This document shows, piece after piece, positions 7,391 to 15,189 of a DNA stretch of 23,342 bases. The translations under genes and the position numbers were made by a program. Numbering within the stretch: position 1 is the stretch's first letter; every line of letters starts with the position of its first letter. The notes beneath the pieces are model-generated. The model had not been told where the DNA came from. It made no database searches and saw only the letters and a list, made by a program, of their open reading frames with translations. Source of the stretch: UBA5177 sp002413265 (lineage in GTDB: Bacteria; Chloroflexota; UBA5177); the NCBI GenBank assembly GCA_036752825.1, contig DAIORV010000023.1, positions 1 to 23,342 on the forward strand, written 5' to 3'.

Positions 7391-8835
7391 ACACGAACAT
7401 TCGCAGGCTCGGCTTGTTCTTTCTGGTGGCCTTTGGAGTAATACTCGCCGACATCACGTACTGGCAGGTGATCGACGCTAGCAGCGTCGCCGCGCGGCCG
7501 GATAATTTCCGTCTCGGCATTCAGGCCGCGCACGTGCGCCGCGGGTTGATCCTGGATCGAAACGGGCAGGTGCTTGCTTCACGCGTCATCGACCGGCAGG
7601 GCTTCGTGCACCGAACCTATGCCGACCCCAGCCTCTCACAGACCATTGGCTACGACAGTCCCCGCTACGGAAAGTCGGAGCTCGAGCAGAGCTATGACGA
7701 CTACCTCAGCGGAAAGGTCTTCGGAACCAGCTGGAGGTCGCTGATAAACCAGTGGGAGCACAAGCAGGTGGTGGGCGACAACCTCTCGCTGACGATAGAC
7801 GACACTCTGCAACGACAGGTCGCTTCGCTCCTACCCAACACTCCGAGCGCCGCCATCGTGGCCGATCCGCGAACGGGAGAAATCCTTGCCATGGCCAGCA
7901 AGCCCGGCTTCGACGCAAACCAAATCAACAATTCGACCTACTGGACCTCTCTGCTCCAGGATCCCAATTCGCCCCTAATCAATCGCGCCACCAGCGGGTA
8001 CTATCCGCCTGGATCGACCTTCAAGACGCTGACACTCTCGGCGGCTTTGGACACCGGAACTGAGAGCCTCGACTCGGTATTCGCAGGTACGCAGGCGACC
8101 GGACCCCTCACGGTCAGCGGACACGTTTTTCCGGCAAAGATAAACAACCTGGCCGAGTGCTTTCAGACCCCTCCGGTCACGCTGGTTACGGCTTTCGCCT
8201 GTAGCGACAACATCGTGTACGCAGAGGTGGGCTTGAGACTCGGAGCTACGCAATTTCTCCGATACACCAGCGCTTTCGGACTGTCACAGCCGACTCCGTT
8301 CGATATACCCGTTGGGGTCAGTCACGTCACCAACGTCGGAGGGTCGTTTCACGACGTCGATCTGGCCGCGGCCAGTTTTGGCCAGGGCCAGCTTCACGTC
8401 ACCCCGCTCCAAATGCTGATGATCGACGAAGCGGTAGCGAACAACGGCGCCATCGAGAAGCCGGTCCTGGTCAAACGCGTGACGGCACCCGATGGCGCCA
8501 TCGTCAAGCAGCCGTCACCCTCGGTCCTGTACACGCCGATTTCCGCGGCAACTGCGAGCAAGGTACGGGACGCGATGGTGAATGTCGTACAGACGGGCTC
8601 CGGCTATGCACTGAAGGGGCTAGGGATCCCGGCGGCAGGCAAGACCGGAACGGCGGAGCCGGGGGACGGGGGACGGCCACACGCATGGTTCATCGCTTTC
8701 GCACCGGCGGAGCACCCAACGGTGGCCGTCGTCGTGATCGTTGAGCACGGGGGTGAAGGAGCGCTGGTGGCAGCGCCGATCGCCTGTCACATCCTCCAGG
8801 CATCGCTGCACGCTCCTGGAAGCTGCCCATCGTAA
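7387..8835 (+). CDS. pbpA: Class B penicillin-binding protein (PbpA-type transpeptidase)
   Basis: This is the D,D-transpeptidase that cross-links the strands made by the adjacent SEDS polymerase. One N-terminal membrane anchor (about residues 8-24) is followed by a short pedestal domain with 'RRGLILDRNGQVLA' (51-64). The transpeptidase domain has the three penicillin-binding motifs: Ser210-Thr-Phe-Lys213 (nucleophile and general base), Ser273-Asp-Asn275, and Lys419-Thr-Gly421. At 482 residues it has the length of mycobacterial PbpA rather than the longer FtsI/PBP2 forms, and no C-terminal PASTA repeats are seen. The GTG start overlaps the preceding stop by four bases. It is the last gene of the operon; in actinobacteria pknA and pknB would follow, but here metabolic genes do. 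Confidence 0.94.
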   Translation: MNTNIRRLGLFFLVAFGVILADITYWQVIDASSVAARPDNFRLGIQAAHVRRGLILDRNGQVLASRVIDRQGFVHRTYADPSLSQTIGYDSPRYGKSELEQSYDDYLSGKVFGTSWRSLINQWEHKQVVGDNLSLTIDDTLQRQVASLLPNTPSAAIVADPRTGEILAMASKPGFDANQINNSTYWTSLLQDPNSPLINRATSGYYPPGSTFKTLTLSAALDTGTESLDSVFAGTQATGPLTVSGHVFPAKINNLAECFQTPPVTLVTAFACSDNIVYAEVGLRLGATQFLRYTSAFGLSQPTPFDIPVGVSHVTNVGGSFHDVDLAAASFGQGQLHVTPLQMLMIDEAVANNGAIEKPVLVKRVTAPDGAIVKQPSPSVLYTPISAATASKVRDAMVNVVQTGSGYALKGLGIPAAGKTGTAEPGDGGRPHAWFIAFAPAEHPTVAVVVIVEHGGEGALVAAPIACHILQASLHAPGSCPS

Positions 8836-8868
8836 GTGCTGATTCGCTGGCCTGATCTGTTTCGACTG

Positions 8869-8899
8869 GTGACGGGTCTCGCGTGCGCGCATCTATACT
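8869..8899 (+). promoter_or_regulatory. Promoter for the hbd-enoyl-CoA hydratase-cinA operon
   Basis: TATACT at 8894-8899 is a good -10 box; GTGACG at 8869-8874 is the nearest -35-like hexamer but has a 19-base spacer. The expected transcription start is near 8906, giving a leader of about 45 bases that begins with a small hairpin (8907-8923). Confidence 0.45.
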
Positions 8900-8906
8900 G
8901 ATTCGG

Positions 8907-8923
8907 CGCGGAAACTCGCCGCG
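8907..8923 (+). promoter_or_regulatory. Small GC-rich hairpin at the predicted 5' end of the hbd mRNA
   Basis: CGCGG (8907-8911) and CCGCG (8919-8923) can pair around a seven-base loop, right at the predicted transcript start. A second, wider complementarity joins CTCGCGT upstream of the -10 box with ACGCGAG near 8930-8936 just before the ribosome binding site AAGGAG (8939-8944). Neither matches a riboswitch I know; a 5'-end stabilising stem or an operator are possible. Confidence 0.25.
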
Positions 8924-8950
8924 GTAGGGACGCGAGCCAAGGAGAAACGG

Positions 8951-9817
8951 GTGGAAATCAGGACCGTTGGTGTGGTCGGGGCCGGTTTAATGGGAGCCGG
9001 CATCGTGGAGCAAGCCGCGAAGTCCGGTTTCGACGTCGTCATGCGAGAGATCGACGATGAAACGCTGGCCGCAGGCAGGAAACGCGTTGAAGCCTCGACG
9101 GCGAAAGCCGTGGAGCGCGAGAAGCTCAGCGAGGAAGTTCGCGAGGCGGCGCTGAAGCGCATCACCGGGACGACCGATCTCGAGGAGATGGCCGGCTGCG
9201 ACCTCGTCGTGGAGGCGATTGTCGAAAACCTCGACGCCAAGCAAGAGGTGTTTCGTCAGCTGGATCGTGTCACCCGTTCCGAGGCCATTTTGACCAGCAA
9301 CACCTCGTCGGTGAGCATCACGGCGCTGGCCGCGGCCACGGAGCGGCCCGACAAGGTGGCCGGCGCCCACTTCTTCAATCCAGTCCCCGTTATGAAGCTC
9401 GTGGAGCTCGTGCGTGGTCTGCAAACCAGCGAAGGGACCATGACGACTCTGCGTGAGTTCGGCGCCGCCCTGGGCAAGAAAGTCGTGGTCGCGAAGGACA
9501 CTCCCGGTTTCATCGTGAACTACCTTCTGGTCCCATACCTGCTCGATGCCGTCAGGATGGTCGAGAACGGGACGGCGACCGCTGAGGACATTGACACGGG
9601 GATCACGCTCGGTCTGAATCACCCCATGGGACCGATTACCTTGCTCGATTACGTCGGCATCGATACCACGCTTTACATAGCGGATGTGATGTACGAGGAG
9701 TTTCGAGACTCCAAGTACGCCGCTCCTCCGCTGCTGCGCGCCATGGTGCGAGCGCGCTTCAACGGCGCGCGCAAGCCCGGCAACGGTGGTTTCTACGACT
9801 ATCTGGCGGGCAGGTAG
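8951..9817 (+). CDS. hbd: 3-hydroxybutyryl-CoA / 3-hydroxyacyl-CoA dehydrogenase
   Basis: The enzyme oxidises (S)-3-hydroxyacyl-CoA to 3-oxoacyl-CoA with NAD, the third step of beta-oxidation, or runs in reverse in butyrate-type metabolism. The 288 residues match stand-alone enzymes. The N-terminal Rossmann fold has GAGLMGAGI (residues 10-18). The active-site set Ser119, His140 (in HFFNPVPVM), Glu152 and Asn190 has exactly the spacing of the human mitochondrial enzyme. The C-terminal dimerisation domain includes 'LNHPMGPITLLDYVGID'. The GTG start has AAGGAG at 8939-8944. The next gene starts directly after the stop and encodes the enzyme of the preceding pathway step, so the two form a functional pair. 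Preference for chain length (C4 or longer) cannot be read from sequence. Confidence 0.93.
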   Translation: MEIRTVGVVGAGLMGAGIVEQAAKSGFDVVMREIDDETLAAGRKRVEASTAKAVEREKLSEEVREAALKRITGTTDLEEMAGCDLVVEAIVENLDAKQEVFRQLDRVTRSEAILTSNTSSVSITALAAATERPDKVAGAHFFNPVPVMKLVELVRGLQTSEGTMTTLREFGAALGKKVVVAKDTPGFIVNYLLVPYLLDAVRMVENGTATAEDIDTGITLGLNHPMGPITLLDYVGIDTTLYIADVMYEEFRDSKYAAPPLLRAMVRARFNGARKPGNGGFYDYLAGR

Positions 9818-10606
9818 ATGGCCGAGTTCGAGAACCTGCTGGTCGAAAGAGGCGACGGCTTCGCCACCATAACCATCAACCGCCCGAGAGTTCTAAACGC
9901 GCTCAGTCGCAGCACCATCGAAGAGCTTCACCGGGCGGTCGAACAGATCGCCGCCGACCACGACATGCTGGCAGTGATCGTCACAGGGGCGGGCGGCAAG
10001 GCATTCGTTTCCGGGGCCGACATCTCGGAGCTCCAGAGCCTGGAGTCGGCTCAGCAAGGCTTCGAGCACTCGAGATATTCGCACCAGCTTCTCTTCAAGC
10101 TGCACGAGCTTCCGAAAGCTGTCATCATGGCGGTCAACGGCTACGCGCTTGGCGGCGGGTGCGAGCTGGCTCTCGCCGGCGACATCATTCTGGCGTCCGA
10201 CACCGCTTCGTTTGGGCAGCCCGAGATCAATCTCGGCATCATTCCGGGGTTTGGAGGCACGCAGAGACTGCCACGGCTCATCGGCCGCACCAGAGCGCTC
10301 GAGCTAATCCTTACGGGAAGACGTATCTCGGCACAGGAAGCATTCGAGCTAGGGCTGGTCAACCGGGTGGTTCCTGCGGATCAGCTGATGGCGACCGCTC
10401 AAGAGATCGCAGCTGCCATCGGCCAGAAGGCGCCCATAGCTGTCGGGCTGGCAAAGCGCGCTATCTACGAAGGCCTGGAGATGGGTCCGCGCGCGGGCAA
10501 TGAAGCAGAAATGACCTACTTCGGGCTGGCGATCGGCACCGAGGATCGTAGGGAGGGTACGTCTGCTTTCCTGGAGAAGCGCTCGCCCCATTGGCAGGGC
10601 AAGTAG
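9818..10606 (+). CDS. Enoyl-CoA hydratase (crotonase family)
   Basis: Crotonases add water to trans-2-enoyl-CoA, producing the substrate of the dehydrogenase encoded just upstream. The 262-residue protein has 'SGADISEL' (65-72) for the oxyanion hole and acyl-CoA pocket, 'GYALGGGCELALAGDI' with catalytic Glu116, and 'SFGQPEINLGIIPGFGGTQRL' with catalytic Glu136. The twenty-residue spacing between the two glutamates matches rat crotonase Glu144/Glu164, so real hydratase activity is likely rather than another crotonase-fold reaction. The ATG is immediately after the hbd stop codon, with the ribosome binding site inside hbd (GGCGGGCAGG). The stop is four bases from the cinA start, so all three genes are probably one transcript. 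Confidence 0.92.
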   Translation: MAEFENLLVERGDGFATITINRPRVLNALSRSTIEELHRAVEQIAADHDMLAVIVTGAGGKAFVSGADISELQSLESAQQGFEHSRYSHQLLFKLHELPKAVIMAVNGYALGGGCELALAGDIILASDTASFGQPEINLGIIPGFGGTQRLPRLIGRTRALELILTGRRISAQEAFELGLVNRVVPADQLMATAQEIAAAIGQKAPIAVGLAKRAIYEGLEMGPRAGNEAEMTYFGLAIGTEDRREGTSAFLEKRSPHWQGK

Positions 10607-10610
10607 CTTC

Positions 10611-11861
10611 GTGCGAGCCGCAATTCTGTCAATCGGAGAGGAGCTGCTGAGGGGGGACATTACCGATTCCAACGCGCAGTTTCTGGCACGAGAGCTCTCG
10701 CAGCTCGGGTTCGAGGTCCGTCGAGTGACCCAGACCGGCGACGAGCTGGAAGCGTTGACCGCGGAGCTCCAAGCCTCGCTCGCGGTAGCGGATCTGGTTC
10801 TCTGCACCGGAGGACTTGGGCCGACGCTGGATGATCTGACGCGGCAGGCCGTCGCCGCGGCTCTGGGCGAAGAGATCACGATAGATGAGGATCTGGCCCG
10901 GGAGATTGAATCGCGGTTTCGCTCGCTCCGACGGCGTATGCCGGTAAGCAACCGGCGACAGGCGGAAGTCATACCCTCCTCGACACCGCTTCATAATCCG
11001 AACGGCTCGGCCCCGGGATGGTTCGTGAGGCGAGACGAGAAGATTATTGCGACGATGCCGGGGCCACCAAAAGAGATGCAACCGATGTGGCGAGAGCAGG
11101 TATTGCCGCACCTGGATTCGCTCCTGCCCGGCCATCGCTCGGTACGCTCACTGATGACCTTCGGGCTCGGAGAGTCACGCGTCGAACAGCTGATCGAGGA
11201 TCTTATCGGTAGCCGCAAGGATGTAATCATCGCAACCTATGCCAAAGAAGCGGGAGTACAGGTCCACGTCACTGCCGTGGCGGGCAGTCACGACCAAGCC
11301 GAACAGCTGGCGGACGAGGCGGCAGAGGACATTCGACGACGACTTGGGATAGCCGTCTTTGGACTGGGAGATGCATCCCTTTCTCAGGTGGTCGGACAGC
11401 TGCTGGACGAGCGAGGCATGACTCTGGCGGTGATGGAGTCTTGCACGGGCGGCGAGGTAGCGAACGAGCTAACCGACACGGACGGAAGCTCAGATCACTT
11501 CCTGGGCGGCGTCGTCGCGTACTCGCGACCGGCAAAGGAACACTATGGCGTGGATCCGGCGGTGATGGACGAGCACGGACTGATCAGCGCGGAGACGGCA
11601 CGCAGCATGGCGGAAGCCATCCGCAAAGGGCTGAACGCGGATGCAGGAATTGGCACCACCGGCATCGCAGGCCGAGAAGTGGTTGAAGGTAAACCGGCCG
11701 GGACCTGTTTTATCGCGGTAAGCCTGAACGGGACCGTGGAGTCGCGGGAGATCCATCGACCCGGCAATCGGAAAACGTCCAAGCAGTATTTTTCGCAGTG
11801 CGCACTCGACCTACTGCGGCGTCAGCTGCTCAGAGGCCAGGGGGGCGAAACTTGTTCCTGA
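10611..11861 (+). CDS. cinA: CinA: competence/damage-inducible protein, pyridine nucleotide recycling
   Basis: CinA joins an N-terminal MoCF-like domain (COG1058, ADP-ribose pyrophosphatase in characterised members) to a C-terminal nicotinamide mononucleotide deamidase domain (PncC). Both are visible in the 416 residues. 'SIGEELLRGDITDSNAQFLARELSQLG' (7-33) and 'CTGGLGPTLDDLT' (65-77) mark the first. 'ESCTGGEVANELTDTDGSSDHFLGGVVAYS' (276-305) and 'GLISAETARSMAEAIRKGLNADAGIGTTGIAG' (323-354) mark the second. After TGIAG the common proline/glycine-rich loop is replaced by 'REVVEGKPAGT', a modest deviation. The GTG start is four bases after the hydratase stop. Its role with beta-oxidation genes is probably NAD salvage or simple operon sharing. 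Confidence 0.93.
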   Translation: MRAAILSIGEELLRGDITDSNAQFLARELSQLGFEVRRVTQTGDELEALTAELQASLAVADLVLCTGGLGPTLDDLTRQAVAAALGEEITIDEDLAREIESRFRSLRRRMPVSNRRQAEVIPSSTPLHNPNGSAPGWFVRRDEKIIATMPGPPKEMQPMWREQVLPHLDSLLPGHRSVRSLMTFGLGESRVEQLIEDLIGSRKDVIIATYAKEAGVQVHVTAVAGSHDQAEQLADEAAEDIRRRLGIAVFGLGDASLSQVVGQLLDERGMTLAVMESCTGGEVANELTDTDGSSDHFLGGVVAYSRPAKEHYGVDPAVMDEHGLISAETARSMAEAIRKGLNADAGIGTTGIAGREVVEGKPAGTCFIAVSLNGTVESREIHRPGNRKTSKQYFSQCALDLLRRQLLRGQGGETCS

Positions 11862-12169
11862 AAGCTCTTAAAATTTGGTGGCTCTATTGGCGCTACCGGA
11901 ACATCACGCAGCGGCGTCAGCGCTTCCAGCTCTGGATGGGCAAGCGCAGACGTCCCACTCCGCGCTCTCCTTACCGGCCTCGGGGTTCGGCTATGCCGAG
12001 GTACCGAACATCCTCTCGGCAGGCCTGGTTGCCACTTCTTGTGATGGCGGTCGCACTCGCGCTGATCGAGACCTACGGGGGAAAAACGAACCTCAATGTC
12101 AGCGTGCTGCACGCCGCCGGGGCCCTGATTGTCGTCGGCGGGGTGTACGGCGCCATGAGATCCATTTAG
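11852..12169 (+). CDS. Small basic membrane protein of unknown function
   Basis: I do not recognise the family. From TTG at 11852 the product has 105 residues. An aromatic amphipathic N-terminus (FLKALKIWWLYWRYRN) leads into a very basic stretch (RRQRF...GKRRRP, about residues 21-57). Two hydrophobic helices follow at about 58-73 and 84-102, joined by 'ETYGGKTNLNVS'. The TTG is preferred to the upstream GTG at 11798 because GGGGGG at 11841-11846 is a workable ribosome binding site and the gene then overlaps cinA by only ten bases. The two short helices with a positive cytosolic segment suggest a small inner-membrane protein at the end of the hbd-cinA operon. Confidence 0.55.
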   Translation: MFLKALKIWWLYWRYRNITQRRQRFQLWMGKRRRPTPRSPYRPRGSAMPRYRTSSRQAWLPLLVMAVALALIETYGGKTNLNVSVLHAAGALIVVGGVYGAMRSI

Positions 12170-12172
12170 CCC

Positions 12173-12201
12173 CGTTTCGACAGGCCGTCAACAGCTATAA
12201 T
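12173..12201 (+). promoter_or_regulatory. Promoter for the GT87-like gene
   Basis: A perfect TATAAT lies at 12196-12201. The -35 region around 12173-12181 reads CGTTTCGAC, a weak match to TTGACA with a 15-17 base spacer. Transcription would start near 12208, about 29 bases before the ATG at 12237, which has AGGGAGG at 12226-12232. Confidence 0.5.
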
Positions 12202-12236
12202 TCGGCAGAACGAGTGCGGAAAGTCAGGGAGGCCGG

Positions 12237-13661
12237 ATGTTAGAGCGTGGCGAGCGCGCGCGCCTAGAAACACTGACCCAACGTCTCGCTACGCTGATCT
12301 GGCTCAGGGTAGCTGCGCTTCGAACCGAGCTCTCGATCGGTTCGGTTGACTTTGCGCGCCTCGGACTGGTCAGCATGGGAGTCGGACTGCAGTCACTGGT
12401 CCTCATGAGCCCCGGGCATTTTCGCCCGGCAGGGAGTTTCTTCTTTGCGGGCTTCGTTGCCGCGGGCACGCTAGGCTCGCTGGCCCTCTGTCTGGTCGCT
12501 ACCACTCAGCTCGAAACCTGGACCACGGTGCGCGTGAGACAAGGGTTGTCGGTTGCAGCTCTCCTGGTGCTGGCGGTTTTCTCAGTGATGGGGGTGCAGC
12601 GTGCCGCCAGCGGTGTGCATGCCTTTGTCGACGGGCGCCCATACAACAACGACGGCGCGGTGATGGACGTGTATGCGGCTCAGCGAGTGCTGCAGGGCCA
12701 CAACCCCTACGCGAAGACAAACATTGTCCAGGCTCTGGCTGCGCTTAACGCGCCGGCTACGACGACAACCCCTCTGATGGACGGGCAGTTTCGCGGCAGC
12801 ACCGCCTATCCCGCCGAGGGAGCCGTTCAGCAGGTCTTCATGAATGTGCTCGATCACCGGGTGCGGCCCGGAGTACCCGTACCGCCGGAGTTCGAGTCGA
12901 AGTACAACTATCCGGCGGGGTCCTTCCTTTTCGTGCTGCCGTTTATCGGGGTCGGGATCAACGACCTTCGCTTCCTCTACGTGCTGTTCCTCGGCTTGAT
13001 CGGCGTCTATCTCTGGCAGAAGATGCCGAGGTCGCTCCGGGTTTTGGTCCCCTTGTTGCTACTTGCGGATCTTCCCTTGATCACCTTGACGACGGGCGGA
13101 CAGCCGGACACCATGTACGGCTTCTTCCTCCTGCTGGGCCTCGCCGAGTGGAGGTCGCCATGGCTCAGCCCGGTGGCGATGGGAGTGGCGGTAGGCACCA
13201 AGCAACTGGCGTGGTTCTTTTTGCCCTTCTACTTGCTTCTCATCGCTCGCGAACTTGGCCTTAAAGAGGCGGCCCGCAGAAGCGGTGGGATTCTTGGCAT
13301 CTTCCTGCTACTCAATGCGCCGTTCATCCTGGAATCTCCCTCTTCCTACGTCTCAAGCATCGCCGGTCCGATGACCGATCCCATGTTCCCTCTTGGGATA
13401 GGGTTCATCGCCCTTTTCGTATCCGGCGTCCTACCCATGCTGCCCAAGATCGCGTTTACGCTGGCACAGCTCGCCGCCTGGAGCGGCGGCCTGGCCGCAT
13501 TCATTCGTCGGGGAGCCTTACCCGCTGCAAGCATCGCCGTGCTCGGAGCCCTGCCCCTATTTTTCGCCTGGCGCAGCCTGGTGAATTACTTCTATCTGGT
13601 GCCGTTGCTGGCACTGGGAATCGCCCTCGCTTCTCGTCAGCGGTCTCAACGCCTCGCATAG
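12237..13661 (+). CDS. Polytopic GT-C type glycosyltransferase (GT87/DUF2029-like)
   Basis: This 474-residue, strongly hydrophobic protein has about ten predicted membrane helices. A long extracytoplasmic loop after the third or fourth helix carries 'GRPYNNDGAVMDVYAAQRVLQGHNPYAKTN', with acidic residues placed like the catalytic Asp of GT-C enzymes. The later segment 'LTTGGQPDTMYGFFLLLGLAEWRSPWLSPVAMGVAVGTKQLAWFFLPFYLLL' closely resembles the GT87 (polyprenyl-phosphate-mannose-dependent alpha-mannosyltransferase) and DUF2029 family, where a GQ-D motif and a basic Lys in 'GTKQ' are typical. Acceptor and linkage are unknown; envelope glycolipid or glycan assembly is likely. The ATG is supported by AGGGAGG and an upstream TATAAT. 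The 3' end overlaps the convergent next gene by 16 bases. Confidence 0.75.
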   Translation: MLERGERARLETLTQRLATLIWLRVAALRTELSIGSVDFARLGLVSMGVGLQSLVLMSPGHFRPAGSFFFAGFVAAGTLGSLALCLVATTQLETWTTVRVRQGLSVAALLVLAVFSVMGVQRAASGVHAFVDGRPYNNDGAVMDVYAAQRVLQGHNPYAKTNIVQALAALNAPATTTTPLMDGQFRGSTAYPAEGAVQQVFMNVLDHRVRPGVPVPPEFESKYNYPAGSFLFVLPFIGVGINDLRFLYVLFLGLIGVYLWQKMPRSLRVLVPLLLLADLPLITLTTGGQPDTMYGFFLLLGLAEWRSPWLSPVAMGVAVGTKQLAWFFLPFYLLLIARELGLKEAARRSGGILGIFLLLNAPFILESPSSYVSSIAGPMTDPMFPLGIGFIALFVSGVLPMLPKIAFTLAQLAAWSGGLAAFIRRGALPAASIAVLGALPLFFAWRSLVNYFYLVPLLALGIALASRQRSQRLA

Positions 13662-15166
13662 ACCTCAACCTCGCCGATTACCTTCACCAATCGGTATCGG
13701 CGATGCAGAGATGGCGTCGCGCCAGGTTCGAGCGGCGGCGCTGGGGGGCGTATCACGACGATTGCCGACGGTTCCGCCATCATGACCGCTCGTCGCAAGG
13801 ATGAAGTTTCGCCTGGGACTTCCGGACTCCGGATGGCCGAGGTGTACGGGGTCGCGGGAAGCCTGCCGCTGAGCACGTAGATCCAGGGGGTGTTGCCCCA
13901 CACCAACAGCGTTCCGGCCGGCAGTCGCTCGAGAGCGCGCGCCGCGGCTTCATTGCGCAGCACATGGTCGTCGATTTCGGAGACGTAGGCGTCGTAACTC
14001 TGCCGCCGCAGGGCTAGCCGAAAGAAGTTTGGATAGTACTGCAGGCGCCGAGCCAGGATTGAGTCGTGACCGGAGGCGGCATCCACCCACCCGACGGCGC
14101 CTGCCAGGAGTCCGGCGGCCAGAAACGCCACGGGCAAGGCCTTCAAGACCCGGCCGGGTTGCAGGCGGTTCCTGGCCGCCATGGTCAAGACCAGCACCAG
14201 CGGGACCACCGGCTGCAAGAGGTAGTGGCCGAAGACACGCCCACCGAACAGGGCACCGAAGGCCGCGAAAACCAGCCAGAGTGCCGGGAAGGAGCGCTTC
14301 CACGCCGTGGCGACGAGAACCGCCAGCAGGGCTAGCTTCACCAGGAGGAGCCAGGGAACGCTCCCTCCATTCGCCTGTCCGACGTAGCCAAGATCGTAGA
14401 GCAAGGCATCGTTCAGCATGCCTTGCAGGATGCCCGCCAGCTGGGCAAGGACGCACGCCGCGAGCAGGAGGCCGAAGTAGCAGGCGACGTACGCTGCTAT
14501 ACGTCGTAGGGAACGACCGGACTGTCGTTCCGCCCGGCGCCTGGCGGGCTTCGGAGCGGAAGCGTGGGCGAGCCCCGAAAAGAGCCACAACCCGAGGGCG
14601 ACGGCATCGAAAACGGCAACGGCTTTGAAGAGCGTCGCAATCGCCATCAGCAATCCTGCAGCCCAGAGATGCTGCTTCAGGATGGCCTGTTCTACGGCAA
14701 GAGCCGAGAAGAGCGCGACAAATACTTCCGCATTGCCGGTTGTGCCCTCCAGAAACGGAGCACCAAAGAGGAGACCGGCCAGCATCGCGGCGACGGGAGC
14801 CCATTGCGCGCCAACGAAGTGGACGGCGAGCCGCCATACGGTGACCACGAGAGCGAGAACCGCGACCGCCGTGAGGAGCCGAATAGCAATCAGCGAAGCC
14901 CCAAACGGGTGATAAACTGCGCTGTAAAGCAGGTAGAGGGCCGGTGGCTTGTTCTCCCACACCCCGTCGTAGAGGCGGTATCCATGAGCCATCGCTTGTG
15001 CCACGGCGAAGTACGTACCCTCGTCGTTGACCCAGGGAGGGTCGAAGAGGGACGGGAGGCGCCACAATAGCGACACAAGCAGCACTGCAGGAAGCACCAG
15101 CGGGTTCGTGGCGATCCTGGCTGGAGCGCTTTCCGTGGGCTCGGGCACGCGCTGTCCTCTCGCCAT
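13646..15166 (-). CDS. Polytopic glycosyltransferase of the GT39/PMT-like (ArnT-like) family
   Basis: The product has 506 residues and roughly ten membrane helices. The first periplasmic loop contains 'WVNDEGTYFAVAQAMAHGYRLYDGVWENKPPALYLLY' (residues 45-81). The acidic pair Asp48-Glu49 and the KPP motif (73-75) are the hallmark of the PMT_2/dolichyl-phosphate-mannose transferase-like GT-C family, which takes sugars from polyprenyl-phosphate donors outside the membrane. A soluble C-terminal stretch (from about residue 410, 'VLRNEAAARALERLPAGTLLVWGNTPWIYVLSG') is typical for these proteins. The sugar and acceptor cannot be determined. The ATG start has no strong ribosome binding site. Its 5' end is only 23 bases from the start of the divergent mannosyltransferase, and its 3' end overlaps the GT87-like gene by 16 bases. 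Confidence 0.82.
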   Translation of the reverse strand: MARGQRVPEPTESAPARIATNPLVLPAVLLVSLLWRLPSLFDPPWVNDEGTYFAVAQAMAHGYRLYDGVWENKPPALYLLYSAVYHPFGASLIAIRLLTAVAVLALVVTVWRLAVHFVGAQWAPVAAMLAGLLFGAPFLEGTTGNAEVFVALFSALAVEQAILKQHLWAAGLLMAIATLFKAVAVFDAVALGLWLFSGLAHASAPKPARRRAERQSGRSLRRIAAYVACYFGLLLAACVLAQLAGILQGMLNDALLYDLGYVGQANGGSVPWLLLVKLALLAVLVATAWKRSFPALWLVFAAFGALFGGRVFGHYLLQPVVPLVLVLTMAARNRLQPGRVLKALPVAFLAAGLLAGAVGWVDAASGHDSILARRLQYYPNFFRLALRRQSYDAYVSEIDDHVLRNEAAARALERLPAGTLLVWGNTPWIYVLSGRLPATPYTSAIRSPEVPGETSSLRRAVMMAEPSAIVVIRPPAPPLEPGATPSLHRRYRLVKVIGEVEVYARR

Positions 15167-15189
15167 TTCTGCTTAGCCGGCTCCTGATC

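Noticed and set aside
13950..15065. 371-residue minus-strand open frame
   Set aside because: It is an alternative frame of the GT39-like gene; it is Arg/Gly/Pro-rich without membrane helices or motifs.
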